Shown piece after piece: positions 20,174-30,500 of a stretch of 64,000 nucleotides of DNA (position 1 is the stretch's first letter; each line of letters begins with the position of its first letter). Made by a program: the position numbers and the translations under genes. The notes under the pieces were generated by a model, which had not been told where the DNA came from, searched no databases, and saw nothing but the letters and a program-made list of their open reading frames with translations. Where the stretch lies: the NCBI RefSeq assembly GCF_040954645.1, contig NC_092811.1, positions 87,287,199 to 87,351,198 of the forward strand, written 5' to 3'. The stretch is from Diabrotica undecimpunctata. Taxonomy: Eukaryota; Arthropoda; Insecta; Coleoptera; Chrysomelidae.

Positions 20174-20380
20174 GATTAAATGGCCAAATATATGTCCTGG
20201 GAAGACAAATTCGTTAAACTTCCCGTGCTCGAATCAGTATCAATAGAGTATTATGACCCATTTCGGCATCCCTGCTTTATCAGACACTGAAATAAGACAT
20301 AACACTCTATTGATACCGATTCGAGCACGGGATGTTTAACGAATTTGTCCTCCTAGGCCATATATTTGGCCATTTAATTC
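20174..20380. mobile_element. palindromic MITE-like repeat
   Basis: The arms 20174-20243 and 20306-20380 are inverted copies: GATTAAATGGCCAAATATAT, then GACAAATTCGTTAAAC and CGTGCTCGAATC on the left, with the reverse on the right. The centre holds TCAGACACTGA. The right arm plus about 45 bp beyond it (20342-20427) is repeated directly at 20588-20680, so part of the element is duplicated. Confidence 0.6.
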
Positions 20381-20587
20381 AACAAAACAATAGCAGCTTT
20401 TGCTAAAAGATTTAATGTTTTACACATTTCGTATAGTCCAGGGGATCGAAAACAATATTATTAAATCGTTTTCGTTTATGGCCACCAAGGCAGGTAGTAC
20501 CTCTGTACGCTAACCAGTGCAGTGGTAAAGTTTTAGGAGACATTCGTTGAACTTTCAGAGTTTAAATTTGTATCAGCCCGAGTGTCT

Positions 20588-20680
20588 GTAACGAATTTGT
20601 CCTCCTAGGCCTAATATTTGGCCATTTAATTCAGCAAAGCGATAGTAGCTTTTGCTAAAAGATTTTATCTTTTACATAGA
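20588..20680. repeat. direct repeat of 20342-20427
   Basis: About 88 bp matching the right arm of the MITE-like repeat: GAATTTGTCCTCCTAGGCC, then TTTGGCCATTTAATTCA and TAGCTTTTGCTAAAAGATTT, with scattered mismatches. Confidence 0.6.
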
Positions 20681-21015
20681 TACGTAATCTTATGGTATAC
20701 ATTTTTTTTTGAATAAAAAAACGTTTGAAGAAAATTCTGTTTATAAACAATGTTCATATTGACAGTGATAATGGCACAAATTTAACCCACTTATTTATAA
20801 TATGCAAAATGGCAGAAAAGTCGGCAGTGTTAACAACCTATAAAATGATCTAGTAAAGATTGCACTTTAAGATTTCCGTTTTTTAAAATCTTGTAATACT
20901 TTTTGGGAAGAAAGCACTTTGATTTTGTATGGTCATACAAATATATACGTGTCATAAAATATTTTACATGCTTTTGTTCAAACGATACATCTTAATCAAT
21001 ATTAACAGATCTTAC

Positions 21016-21152
21016 CCTTTTATCAACGTTGTAATCTGGACTTTTTTTGTCGTCGATAATTGGCTCGTCTGAACATAACAAATCAAAACAGAATCCTCTG
21101 GGAGGTGAATAGACGTTGAACATGGATCCAGTAAATATGTTACTTTTTTCTC
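21016..21152 (-). CDS. lysosomal-type alpha-mannosidase (GH38), exon 5
   Basis: 137-nt exon. It starts after an AG at 21154-21153, supplying two bases that complete the last Gly codon of exon 4, and ends in phase 0 at GTAAGA. It encodes 'EKSNIFTGSMFNVYSPPRGF', then 'CFDLLCSDEPIIDDKKSPDY' and 'NVDKR'. This matches the family block with 'LFTG.....Y.PP.GFCWD.LC.D.P..DD..S..YN'. It is a lone exon in a repeat desert: a TA tract and an 8-kb gypsy element lie 130 bp upstream on the minus strand, and exon 6 is 12 kb downstream. Confidence 0.92.
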
Positions 21153-21281
21153 CTAAAATTAAGTTAAAATAAAAGAAATAAAGTAGCAAAAGTATGTTTC
21201 TAGATGTTGAACCGAAGAGAAAAAGTACACAATTACAACAGATACAAGTTATACGTTAGGCGTTAATCCATGTTAGGTGTT

Positions 21282-21282
<1 letters not shown>

Positions 21283-21342
<60 letters not shown>
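21283..21342. repeat. (AT)n microsatellite
   Basis: About 58 bp of AT dinucleotides abutting the left LTR of the gypsy element. Together with the tract at 29646-29715 it shows insertion into one TA-rich tract. Confidence 0.95.
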
Positions 21343-21343
<1 letters not shown>

Positions 21344-21346
<3 letters not shown>

Positions 21347-22752
21347 GATATTTAAAGTCTTGGTGCGCCAAGCAATAATTAGCTAATTAATTTTTTTGAT
21401 TAATTAAAATTATTTAAATGATATGATTATGACTCTATCACAATTTTTAATTCTTTTATCTCAGGGTTAAATTCGTGCTTCCATATCTATGCTATTACAT
21501 GTGAAAGGTAAGGTCCAGAGAATACCGGAATAATAAAAAAAACACATATGATCTAACACTATATATTGAAATAAAAATAATGAAATAATTCACACTCAAA
21601 AGTTTTCAATAAACAAATCTCATATAAGGATTCTCAAAATTTTGTTCTCCGTACGTGAACAATCAAAATTTATGGTACAAACAATATTAATTGAAAACTC
21701 AAAATCCCAAACTATTCTAACTCTCCTAATCAAAATATTTATATCCTTTCTAAATTACGAGTAAAAATTGTGTTATCAATAAAAGAAAAAAGAAACTGCA
21801 GAAAACAAAAATATCTCTCTCTGATGATGAGTGGTCCAAATCCTTGTTCCTTGTAGACTGTATTATCTCCTCTCAACCGCTCCCTATGTAATCAGCAATC
21901 TTACAACAGATTGTTGCAAGTATATCGTCCTTAATGATCTCCTTCAAAAGCAAAAATCATTCAAATTATGATAGCCTTTCTCCTCTCGATAAACTGAATC
22001 TCTCGTTGGCCCGAGTGAAAAATGACTCTTGGAATATCTTCTCTTTACGATAAACTGAATCTCTCGTTGGCCTGAACAGTGACTCTTGGAATATAAGTAG
22101 GAAAATATGACTTACAATATTTTGCTGCTTCAGCTTCTGTCAGATACACTAACTCCACAAAAACTCACTAACATTCACCACTACTGCTTGCTACTTCTTT
22201 GGAACCACCAGAGAACAATCACTGTTCCTCTTACAGACTTGGAAAATCAACTGACTATATCTTTTCTCTCTCCTCAATCTCGCTAAACTTTTTCCTACAT
22301 ACTAATCCCACCTTTTTCAATCTCCGCCAATCACAACTCGTCACAATTCCCCCATTTTTTCATTTCGATAACAAACAAATTTTTACCTATACTTATAAAT
22401 TTCCTAAAACTTATTTACAAATAATATTTTTCTATAATTCTTAAAAACTAACAAAAACCACTTTCTATAATCCCTTCTATTGTCTTTAATCACTGCACTA
22501 ATGTATTTTGAAAAACCCCGTTCAATTGTCTGTGGCTTTCACTTAAACTTATGCGGGTCACTCAAGTATAACAAAGAAATAAATGCAAAGCTTACACTTT
22601 GTTTAGTACAGGAAATCCAAGGATTTAATAACTTTCCTTCTCCGAAATGTTTGTTGGATATTATCCTACTTATCTGAATTATTTTAATGTTTTTGAACTT
22701 TGAAATATTTTTAAACAAACCAATATTTTTCTCGATTTTACATATCATAACA
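21344..22752 (-). repeat. gypsy 3' LTR (left copy)
   Basis: Plus-strand boundaries are TGTGATATTTAAAG and CATATCATAACA, i.e. TG...CA ends. The same 1409 bp recur at 28237-29645. Short open frames inside (22199-22444, 22480-22677) are mirrored in the other LTR and are not taken as genes. Confidence 0.95.
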
Positions 22753-22770
22753 AATCCCCGCCATTTGATC
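22753..22770 (-). promoter_or_regulatory. polypurine tract
   Basis: Read on the minus strand, GATCAAATGGCGGGGATT directly precedes the 3' LTR. A purine-rich GGCGGGGA stretch at this position is where plus-strand DNA synthesis is primed in LTR elements. Confidence 0.65.
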
Positions 22771-22847
22771 TGCCGAAAACTCTTTGTTAAATTTTAAAAA
22801 TGACAAAAGTTTTCTAGGATCAAATTATTTCACTATGTTATTAAAAT

Positions 22848-25800
22848 CTATTCATGATATTGATAGATGTCGTGAATGTTGAAAATACCCCGTATATTTC
22901 CTGTCTCTATGTGCGCTAATTCATAACTATTTACCCCATTTTCCGTATTGACCCTATATGGACCTTCAAATATCGGCATCAATTTAGCACAAATACCATT
23001 TTGTAAATTCGACACCCTCAGTGCCTTCACTAAGACTTTATCTCCTTTCTGGAATTTGATCGGCCTTCTTCTTCGGGTTCTCTCTTGTCTTTGGAGATAT
23101 TTCTCTCCACTTCGTCTCAATCTTCTTTGAACCAATTCGATCACTTCTTCGTATTGTTTGGGGGCGGTGTCTTCCCACGGTCTTGTAGGCATTGTTCCTT
23201 TCATTATATATAAAGGCGTCTCTTTGGTAACCGTATTTGGAGCACAATTCAAATAGGTCTCGATCTCAAACACTTTTCTGTCCCAATGTCGATGATGTTC
23301 TTCCGCGGCAATTCGTAGAAATTTTGTGACTTCTTGTATAAAACGCTCCGATGGGTTGCTCTGTGGATGACGGATGCTTATAAATTTTGTATCGATGCCT
23401 CTCTCTTTTAATTCCCTTTTAAAACGTTCGTTCCTAAAATATGTCGCATTGTCCAATAAAATATTGTCTGGTCTTCCCACCGTTTCTATAAAATTGTCTA
23501 TCTTCCTAAGTATTTCAATTCCTTTTGTGGTTCTGCATGCGTACAATTTAACATATTTTGAGAAAAGATCCACCATCACTAATATGTGTTTATTCCTTTG
23601 AGTTGTTGGTATCAAATCGCTCAACATATCAATAGCAACAATATCCAGTTTCTTCCGAGCTACGACGTTTTTTGTGACGTTTTCATTTTTAAAGTTCCTA
23701 CTTTTACACTTTTGGCATGTCACACAATTTCGAGTCACCTCCTTGGCTATTGTATAGTCCTGTCGACAAATGTAGTTCTCCCTGAACATAAGCCACACCT
23801 TTCTACTTCCAATATGTCCGTTGTCACAGTGTAACTTTAAAAAAACTTCTTTTGCCATTTGCTCCGTGATTACATAGAGTTCTTTACCATCAACCCTCTT
23901 AAAATATAGGTTATTTTCTTGTTCAGCCCTTTGCTTTTCTCTTTCATTCAATTCTTCCTGATTTTCCCTGATTTTGGCCAACGAAAATAAGCCTGCTTCT
24001 TCTCTCATTATGTTCATGCCTACGTGGAGAGTTTTGTGATCCTCTTTGCGGAATTGTTCATCTCTCGTCAACGCATCAGCCAAAATATTGTCCGTTTCTT
24101 TGATATATTTAAATTCAAAATCATATTCTTGGAGTAAAAGAATGCCCCTATGAATTCTATTATTTACCAACCTATTTTTCATTATGTGTATCAACGCTGC
24201 GTGGTCCGTTTCAATGGTGAATCTTGCCCCAAGTAGGTAAAAACGTAATTTGTTTACACAAAATAACACACTGGCAAACTCTAATTCAGTAACGCTGTAT
24301 TTTCTCTCATACGTTTTGGTTACACGGGAAACAAAACATATTGGCACCTCTATATCGTCTTGTATCTGTGATAACACCCCTGCAAATTTTTTTATGGAAG
24401 CATCGGTCCTGAGAATGAAAGGTTGCTCATATCTTGGGTGGTGCACTCTTACAGCTGTGGAAAACGCTCCTTTTAAATTTTTGAAAGCGATTTCTTGTTC
24501 CGTTCCCCATTTCCATCTGACATTTTTCTTAAGTAATGCTATTAGCGGTATTTCTTTTGTACTGAGGTCTGGTATCAGCTTTTTGAAATAGTTTACCATT
24601 CCTAAAAATCCCCGCAAAGTTTTTAAATTGGTTGGCCTAGGGTAGTTGTTTATGACTTCGATTCTATCTTCTGCAAGACTAATCCCTTTTGTGTCTAATT
24701 TGAATCCTAAATACAATACCTCTTTTTGGAAAAACTGACACTTTTGAATATTTAATTTTAATCCGGCTTGATCAAGTTCTTCGAGAACAGTATGAATATG
24801 TCGTAGATGGCTTGTTATATCCGGTGAGAAAATTAATAAATCATCTATGTAATGTACAACAAATTCTCCATGCCTATTTAAAATTGTGTGTAATGCGCGA
24901 ACCAAAGCAGCGCATGCACTTTGTAGTCCAAATGGTACTACCCTAAATCGGTACACCACTCCGTCGATAGAAAAAGCGGTATAATTTCGACACTTTTCTG
25001 CCAAAGGTATTAACCAAAAACTGTGTTTCAAATCGATTTTGGAGAAAATGTGTGATCCTGTGATTCGTCCAAAAATGGCTTCTATGTTCAAAGGCGCTTC
25101 GTATTGCGCGATTGTGTGCGAATTAATGTTTCTTGCATCTAAACATAATCGCAAATCACCATTTGATTTTTTTACGCATACTATCGGGTTGATATATGGA
25201 GAATCACATCTTTCGATCACCTTGTCTTTGATCATATTTTCAATTTCCTGTCCGACGCTTTGCCTGTATTTATACGGGATTGGATATGTTTTCGATTTAA
25301 AATTTTCTAAGTTTTTAACTTTAAAAGAATGTTCATAATTTTTAGCCACTCGGCTTTCTTCATTAATAAGATCTCCATAATTTTCTAAAATCTTCTCTAT
25401 TTCCTTCTCCATGTTTTCTCCACATATTATTTTTCTTTCATCCTCAGTTTGTTCACATGTGTTCACTGTCCGTATTACTTCTTCACAAAATTCTGGATTC
25501 TCGTCCATAATTGCCATTTCTTCTCTGTCCTCTTCCGTTATTTCTTCTTCTATTTTTTCTTTATCTTTAATTTCTATCTGGTATTCCGAGCACCATTTTT
25601 CGGCTCCTTCCATTTTTCTGCTTATAACTTCCTTTTTTTCCTGCTTTCTTTTCGAACTCTTCTTCTTTTTTTTTATTCTCTTTTCCTCTTCGGGTTGATT
25701 TTTTTCTTGAGCTTTCGATTTATCCTCTACCGTCATATTGATTTCTTTATGTTTTTCTTGTCCATTTATCCTTTCAGAAAATTTTCTCCTGTCTGTTTCC

Positions 25801-26201
25801 TTTTCTTCTTCTATGTTGTCTGGTTCTGCTCTGATTTCCAGTTGATTTTCCGAAAAATTGATGGTGATATGTTTTTCACTCAATTCATCAATTCCCGCTA
25901 TCATATCATGATTTAGATCTTCGATCACCACACATTGCATAATATAGAATTGGTCTCCCACTCTGATCCGTACTCCTAAACCTTCGTTTACTGTCGTCAA
26001 TTTTTTATTATTTGCACCCACTAAAGCCACCCTCGGAATCTTATACACAAATCTGTCCATATTTAATTCTTTTACTAGTTTTTTATTGATTAACGAAATT
26101 TCCGATCCAGAATCAATCAGAATTTTAATCGCTTTATGTTTTATAAATGCATCTAAAAAAATTAGACTGGAATTAGAATTTTGTTTTTCGTTTCCCGCCA
26201 A
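22848..26201 (-). CDS. pol: gypsy Pol polyprotein (PR-RT-RH-IN)
   Basis: A 1117-codon open frame with no breaks. Order: aspartic protease ('ILIDSGSEISLI', residues 27-38); a lysine/glutamate-rich linker (about 145-265); reverse transcriptase with 'RLCLDARNIN', 'VPFGLQSACAAL' and the catalytic 'VHYIDDLLIFS'; RNase H starting 'ILRTDASIKKFAG'; integrase with the HHCC zinc site ('HCDNGHIGS' to 'CVTCQKC') and DDE core ('VAIDMLSDL', 'LLDNATYFRN', 'NPSERFIQE'); and a C-terminal barrel-like region ('KFQKGDKVLVK'). The frame begins without an ATG; it is in the -1 frame relative to gag and stays open upstream past the gag stop, so expression by -1 frameshifting is likely. No chromodomain was seen. Confidence 0.95.
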   Translation of the reverse strand: MAGNEKQNSNSSLIFLDAFIKHKAIKILIDSGSEISLINKKLVKELNMDRFVYKIPRVALVGANNKKLTTVNEGLGVRIRVGDQFYIMQCVVIEDLNHDMIAGIDELSEKHITINFSENQLEIRAEPDNIEEEKETDRRKFSERINGQEKHKEINMTVEDKSKAQEKNQPEEEKRIKKKKKSSKRKQEKKEVISRKMEGAEKWCSEYQIEIKDKEKIEEEITEEDREEMAIMDENPEFCEEVIRTVNTCEQTEDERKIICGENMEKEIEKILENYGDLINEESRVAKNYEHSFKVKNLENFKSKTYPIPYKYRQSVGQEIENMIKDKVIERCDSPYINPIVCVKKSNGDLRLCLDARNINSHTIAQYEAPLNIEAIFGRITGSHIFSKIDLKHSFWLIPLAEKCRNYTAFSIDGVVYRFRVVPFGLQSACAALVRALHTILNRHGEFVVHYIDDLLIFSPDITSHLRHIHTVLEELDQAGLKLNIQKCQFFQKEVLYLGFKLDTKGISLAEDRIEVINNYPRPTNLKTLRGFLGMVNYFKKLIPDLSTKEIPLIALLKKNVRWKWGTEQEIAFKNLKGAFSTAVRVHHPRYEQPFILRTDASIKKFAGVLSQIQDDIEVPICFVSRVTKTYERKYSVTELEFASVLFCVNKLRFYLLGARFTIETDHAALIHIMKNRLVNNRIHRGILLLQEYDFEFKYIKETDNILADALTRDEQFRKEDHKTLHVGMNIMREEAGLFSLAKIRENQEELNEREKQRAEQENNLYFKRVDGKELYVITEQMAKEVFLKLHCDNGHIGSRKVWLMFRENYICRQDYTIAKEVTRNCVTCQKCKSRNFKNENVTKNVVARKKLDIVAIDMLSDLIPTTQRNKHILVMVDLFSKYVKLYACRTTKGIEILRKIDNFIETVGRPDNILLDNATYFRNERFKRELKERGIDTKFISIRHPQSNPSERFIQEVTKFLRIAAEEHHRHWDRKVFEIETYLNCAPNTVTKETPLYIMKGTMPTRPWEDTAPKQYEEVIELVQRRLRRSGEKYLQRQERTRRRRPIKFQKGDKVLVKALRVSNLQNGICAKLMPIFEGPYRVNTENGVNSYELAHIETGNIRGIFNIHDIYQYHE

Positions 26202-26266
26202 CTGTATAAACTCTCTCGGGTGACAAAATATACCGGAGAGTTTTTTACTTTTGTTTAGTGGATGCC

Positions 26267-27829
26267 TTATTGAAAATCCTGTCTGGATTCATTGAATACT
26301 TCTTCTTCCTCTTTTTCTATTGCTACATGATTCATCTCTCTTCTGTTTTGTCGTTGGAATCTCTGATTATTTCTATCGTCCCTTTGTTCGTTCGTATTCC
26401 TATTCGGAGGATTTTGTGCATCTCTATTCCTGTTGTGATTTTCATTTGTTCTATTTTGTGTATCATTCCGTTTATCGTAATTTTGTTGTCTATTGTAATT
26501 ATTGTAATTTCTCGGCCTATATTCGTTTGTTGATCTGGGATGTCGGTTTCTCTGGTCATAATTTGATGAATACCTTCTTTCCGGTCCATTATATTGGTCA
26601 TGTTGTCTTCTATTTCTCATTTCTTTTCTTTTCGCTTCTTTTAATTGAAGGAATTGGCACAAACTATCAATATCTTGATAGTTTCTCAAAATCACGTGAT
26701 CTTCCAACGTTTCCTCAAAATGTCTGCTGATCATTTCTACCAGCTGTTCGGTAGAATATTTGTATTCTAGATATTTTGAATTGTTATATATCTGCAAAGC
26801 ATATCTTTCTTCAGATATTCCCATTTTTTCGTGATATTTTCCATTCTGTAGCTCTTGGTTGATTTCTCTCTGTTTATTTTTCCCCCAGAAATAGTTGAGA
26901 AATTTATTTTCAAAATCTGTCCAATTTTCAAACTCATCTTCCTTGCTTTCATACCATAACGCTGCTCCTTCTTTCAAATGGTTTCTAATTGTTTCTTTGC
27001 AATCGTCAAAATATCTAATATGTTGTAATTTGGTTTTCAAATTTTTAACAAACGGTACTGGGTGTGTTTTCCGAATATCCCCGCCAAATTGTATTTTCGA
27101 CTCGCTTGTTCCATGGATGATAACTTCTTTTCTCTCTACCCCTCTTAGTTCAATTTCTGCCATTTGTTTTTCATTTTGCTTTAATCTTCTTTCTATTTCC
27201 TTCCTGTCTTCTTGTAGCGCCATTTCAAATTTTTCTTCTAACTGTTCTAATTCCTTTTTCTGGACAGTCTTACTATCTTTCATTTTAGTTTCTATTTCTT
27301 CTCTCTGCATCTCTAGTTCCTTTCTCTGGCAATTTTGTATCTCCTTCATTGTATTTTGGATATCTTTAATCTCTGTCTCTTGTTTTGCATTCTTTATGGT
27401 TATTTCTTCTATCTGTTGTATCAGTTCTTTCTTTATCCCCTCAACACATCCTTTAATTTCTTGTTCATAGTTTTCCAAACGCTTCTCTATATTCCTGTTA
27501 TTTAGTTCTATTGCTTGCCTTGTTTCCCGTTGGTTTTCTTCCATTGTTTGTTTCGTTTCAATTTGGTTTTTTTCCATTTTTAGTGATGTTTCTTGTTGAT
27601 TTCTATCCATTTTATCCATTTTCTTTGATGTTTCATTTTGGTTTTTCTCTATTGTTTGTGTCTGTATTTGCATTAGTTGTAATATTTTCTCTATTCCTGA
27701 TAATTCTTTTTTCTCCTCAACTATTGTAACATTTCCTTCATTATCCGATCCTTCTTCAACAATTGTTTCCTCTTCTCTGTTATCCTCCTTCCTTTCTTGC
27801 ATTTTGCTTTGACTCCTTGTGGTCGACAT
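26267..27829 (-). CDS. gag: gypsy Gag protein
   Basis: 520 residues from the first ATG (27829; the frame also opens slightly upstream without ATG). The N-terminal half is a long, highly charged coiled coil rich in repeated 'KMDRNQQETS'-type heptads (about residues 50-235). A retrotransposon-gag domain follows, about 265-410 ('FVKNLKTKLQHIRYFDDC', 'GAALWYESKEDEFENWTDF', 'FLNYFWG'). The C-terminus is an Asn/Arg-rich tail ('NRHPRSTNEYRPRNYNNY') with no CCHC zinc knuckle, so RNA binding presumably rests on the basic tail. It ends 'ESRQDFQ' before TAA, overlapped by the open pol frame. Confidence 0.9.
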   Translation of the reverse strand: MSTTRSQSKMQERKEDNREEETIVEEGSDNEGNVTIVEEKKELSGIEKILQLMQIQTQTIEKNQNETSKKMDKMDRNQQETSLKMEKNQIETKQTMEENQRETRQAIELNNRNIEKRLENYEQEIKGCVEGIKKELIQQIEEITIKNAKQETEIKDIQNTMKEIQNCQRKELEMQREEIETKMKDSKTVQKKELEQLEEKFEMALQEDRKEIERRLKQNEKQMAEIELRGVERKEVIIHGTSESKIQFGGDIRKTHPVPFVKNLKTKLQHIRYFDDCKETIRNHLKEGAALWYESKEDEFENWTDFENKFLNYFWGKNKQREINQELQNGKYHEKMGISEERYALQIYNNSKYLEYKYSTEQLVEMISRHFEETLEDHVILRNYQDIDSLCQFLQLKEAKRKEMRNRRQHDQYNGPERRYSSNYDQRNRHPRSTNEYRPRNYNNYNRQQNYDKRNDTQNRTNENHNRNRDAQNPPNRNTNEQRDDRNNQRFQRQNRREMNHVAIEKEEEEVFNESRQDFQ

Positions 27830-28212
27830 GTTGTTTCTTTTCGTTAATGTTTTTGTCCCCGCCAAATGTGAAATTTTACAACACTCTATATGTTTCAGAA
27901 CACGACAATATTTCTCCCCAAATGTATTAAATTTTCACGACAAATATCAAATATGCAATCAGTAAAATTCAAATAATTCAAAATAAATATCAAATGTACG
28001 ATTGGTAAAGAAAATAAAATCAATTAATTCAATAGCAGTAAATATCCACTAACTACGATCAATCAATAAATCAAATTTATATTCCCTGGAAAAATTGTCA
28101 AAATACTTTCAAATTCAAATTCCCTCAATGTTATATGTTTTTATCTCTGGATCACCTGTACTTATTCCAGATCTCTTTCCCTTCCTTCAAATGTAAAGCT
28201 GCGATATTTTCA

Positions 28213-28231
28213 AGCCCCACGTTGGGCGCCA
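28213..28231 (-). promoter_or_regulatory. primer binding site for tRNA-Lys
   Basis: Read on the minus strand, TGGCGCCCAACGTGGGGCT lies 5 nt inside the 5' LTR. It is complementary to the 3' end, including CCA, that I recall for the insect lysine tRNA (CUU). Confidence 0.85.
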
Positions 28232-28236
28232 GTTAT

Positions 28237-29641
28237 TGTGATATTTAAAGTCTTGGTGCGCCAAGCAATAATTAGCTAATTAATTTTTTTGATTAATTAA
28301 AATTATTTAAATGATATGATTATGACTCTATCACAATTTTTAATTCTTTTATCTCAGGGTTAAATTCGTGCTTCCATATCTATGCTATTACATATGAAAG
28401 GTAAGGTCCAGAGAATACCGGAATAATAAAAAAAACACATATGATCTAACACTATATATTGAAATAAAAATAATGAAATAATTCACACTCAAAAGTTTTC
28501 AATAAACAAATCTCATATAAGGATTCTCAAAATTTTGTTCTCCGTACGTGAACAATCAAAATTTATGGTACAAACAATATTAATTGAAAACTCAAAATCC
28601 CAAACTATTCTAACTCTCCTAATCAAAATATTTATATCCTTTCTAAATTACGAGTAAAAATTGTGTTATCAATAAAAGAAAAAAGAAACTGCAGAAAACA
28701 AAAATATCTCTCTCTGATGATGAGTGGTCCAAATCCTTGTTCCTTGTAGACTGTATTATCTCCTCTCAACCGCTCCCTATGTAATCAGCAATCTTACAAC
28801 AGATTGTTGCAAGTATATCGTCCTTAATGATCTCCTTCAAAAGCAAAAATCATTCAAATTATGATAGCCTTTCTCCTCTCGATAAACTGAATCTCTCGTT
28901 GGCCCGAGTGAAAAATGACTCTTGGAATATCTTCTCTTTACGATAAACTGAATCTCTCGTTGGCCTGAACAGTGACTCTTGGAATATAAGTAGGAAAATA
29001 TGACTTACAATATTTTGCTGCTTCAGCCTCTGTCAGATACACTAACTCCACAAAAACTCACTAACATTCACCACTACTGCTTGCTACTTCTTTGGAACCA
29101 CCAGAGAACAATCACTGTTCCTCTTACAGACTTGGAAAATCAACTGACTATATCTTTTCTCTCTCCTCAATCTCGCTAAACTTTTTCCTACATACTAATC
29201 CCACCTTTTTCAATCTCCGCCAATCACAACTCGTCACAATTCCCCCATTTTTTCATTTCGATAACAAACAAATTTTTACCTATACTTATAAATTTCCTAA
29301 AACTTATTTACAAATAATATTTTTCTATAATTCTTAAAAACTAACAAAAACCACTTTCTATAATCCCTTCTATTGTCTTTAATCACTGCACTAATGTATT
29401 TTGAAAAACCCCGTTCAATTGTCTGTGGCTTTCACTTAAACTTATGCGGGTCACTCAAGTATAACAAAGAAATAAATGCAAAGCTTACACTTTGTTTAGT
29501 ACAGGAAATCCAAGGATTTAATAACTTTCCTTCTCCGAAATGTTTGTTGGATATTATCCTACTTATCTGAATTATTTTAATGTTTTTGAACTTTGAAATA
29601 TTTTTAAACAAACCAATATTTTTCTCGATTTTACATATCAT

Positions 29642-29645
<4 letters not shown>
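28237..29645 (-). repeat. gypsy 5' LTR (right copy)
   Basis: Same length and ends as the left LTR. On the minus strand this copy carries the promoter and transcription start of the element; the primer site follows 5 nt after it. Confidence 0.95.

Positions 29646-29715
<70 letters not shown>
29646..29715. repeat. (TA)n microsatellite
   Basis: About 70 bp of TA repeat directly after the 5' LTR. It makes the target-site duplication of the gypsy insertion unreadable. Confidence 0.95.
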
Positions 29716-29717
<2 letters not shown>

Positions 29718-30380
29718 CAAATGTCTTATTCTTGATTTGAAATATCTAATGCAGCGAGTTACACCAGTTGCTGACTTTGTGACGAAGGAGTCGCCCGTGC
29801 TCGTAACTCTTCGATTCTCTCTAGTGTATAAAGAGTTGATTTTTTTGGAACATGTTGCTTGTTTTTTGTTTAGGTGAAAGTTATAATAGTGACAATAAGA
29901 TATAAGTCAAGTAACTGATTAAAATGCTAATAATATTTATGTGATTTTGATATTAATTCAATATGTACCTACATACTTTTAAATACAGAATATAGTATAC
30001 TAATTATTTTTCTTAAGTAAACTAAATATTTTGTTTTTGATTATCAGACATTTATTTCGTTTACTAAACCATCTTTTCATACATATTTTCTATACAAAAT
30101 AATTTAGATGTTTGTCAAACTAACTATATCCTATGTTTCCATCGCATTGTTTAGATGTGTGTTAGTATGATTAGAATTTTAAAAGTATTCTGGTTGACTC
30201 ATTTTGTCACTTTGTCCATATTCATCTGTCTTTTTGTCGGTATTTATCTGTCTTTACCTGTATTTATTTGTGTTTTATATAAAAAAAAACAATATCATAT
30301 TCATATTTGGTCTACCCTCAAACTCAAATATACCTTTAGTAAGGTTGTGAAATTGTTAGTGGCGTGTCTAAGTAAAATAT
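29716..30380. other. intronic DNA, nothing recognised
   Basis: AT-rich sequence without family resemblance; an 80-codon frame at 30155-30397 is unsupported. Confidence 0.3.
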
Positions 30381-30500
30381 TGTGTTATATGGGATAAATC
30401 CACAATTGGTTGTAATTAAAAAACATTTTGGACTAACTAAAATTTGACGTTTCGATTTCCACTCCGGAAATCATTTTCAAAAATATTATTTAAAAATGTT
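30381..30500 (-). repeat. Penelope-type terminal repeat, outer left copy
   Basis: On the minus strand it contains GATTTCCGGAGTGGAAATCG followed by AAACGTCAAATTTTAG. It is an 8-bp stem (CGATTTCC/GGAAATCG, one mismatch here) before GAAAC, preceded by TTTTGAAAA. The inverted partner is at 35971-36090. The layout resembles a decayed hammerhead of Penelope-like elements: stem II and GAAAC survive, but CUGANGA is not intact. Confidence 0.55.

Larger units (their letters stand above)
21344..29645 (-). mobile_element. Ty3/gypsy LTR retrotransposon, full length
   Basis: An 8302-bp element on the minus strand with two 1409-bp LTRs, a lysine-tRNA primer site, gag, pol and a polypurine tract. No envelope frame exists between pol and the 3' LTR (only about 95 bp). 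I saw only two substitutions between the LTRs (A/G near 28393 versus 21500, T/C near 22131 versus 29026), so the insertion is recent. It lies within the 15-kb intron between mannosidase exons 4 and 5, in the same orientation as the gene, so its LTR signals could affect that transcript. Confidence 0.95.

Noticed and set aside
9100..21000. Search for a third alternative copy of mannosidase exon 6
   Set aside because: No further TMG.DF-type exon was seen on the minus strand in the intron; only 6a and 6b are supported.
22199..22677. Open frames inside the gypsy LTR
   Set aside because: Identical frames occur in the other LTR because the LTRs are copies; no coding evidence.
25411..27729. Plus-strand frames opposite gypsy gag and pol, some up to 190 codons with apparent membrane-like composition
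   Set aside because: They are antisense shadows of A-rich, Lys/Glu-rich coding sequence, which reads as Phe/Ser/Leu on the other strand.
30155..30397. 80-codon frame with hydrophobic N-terminus
   Set aside because: It resembles a signal or membrane segment only by its Phe/Ile/Leu content in AT-rich DNA; no homology or exon signals.
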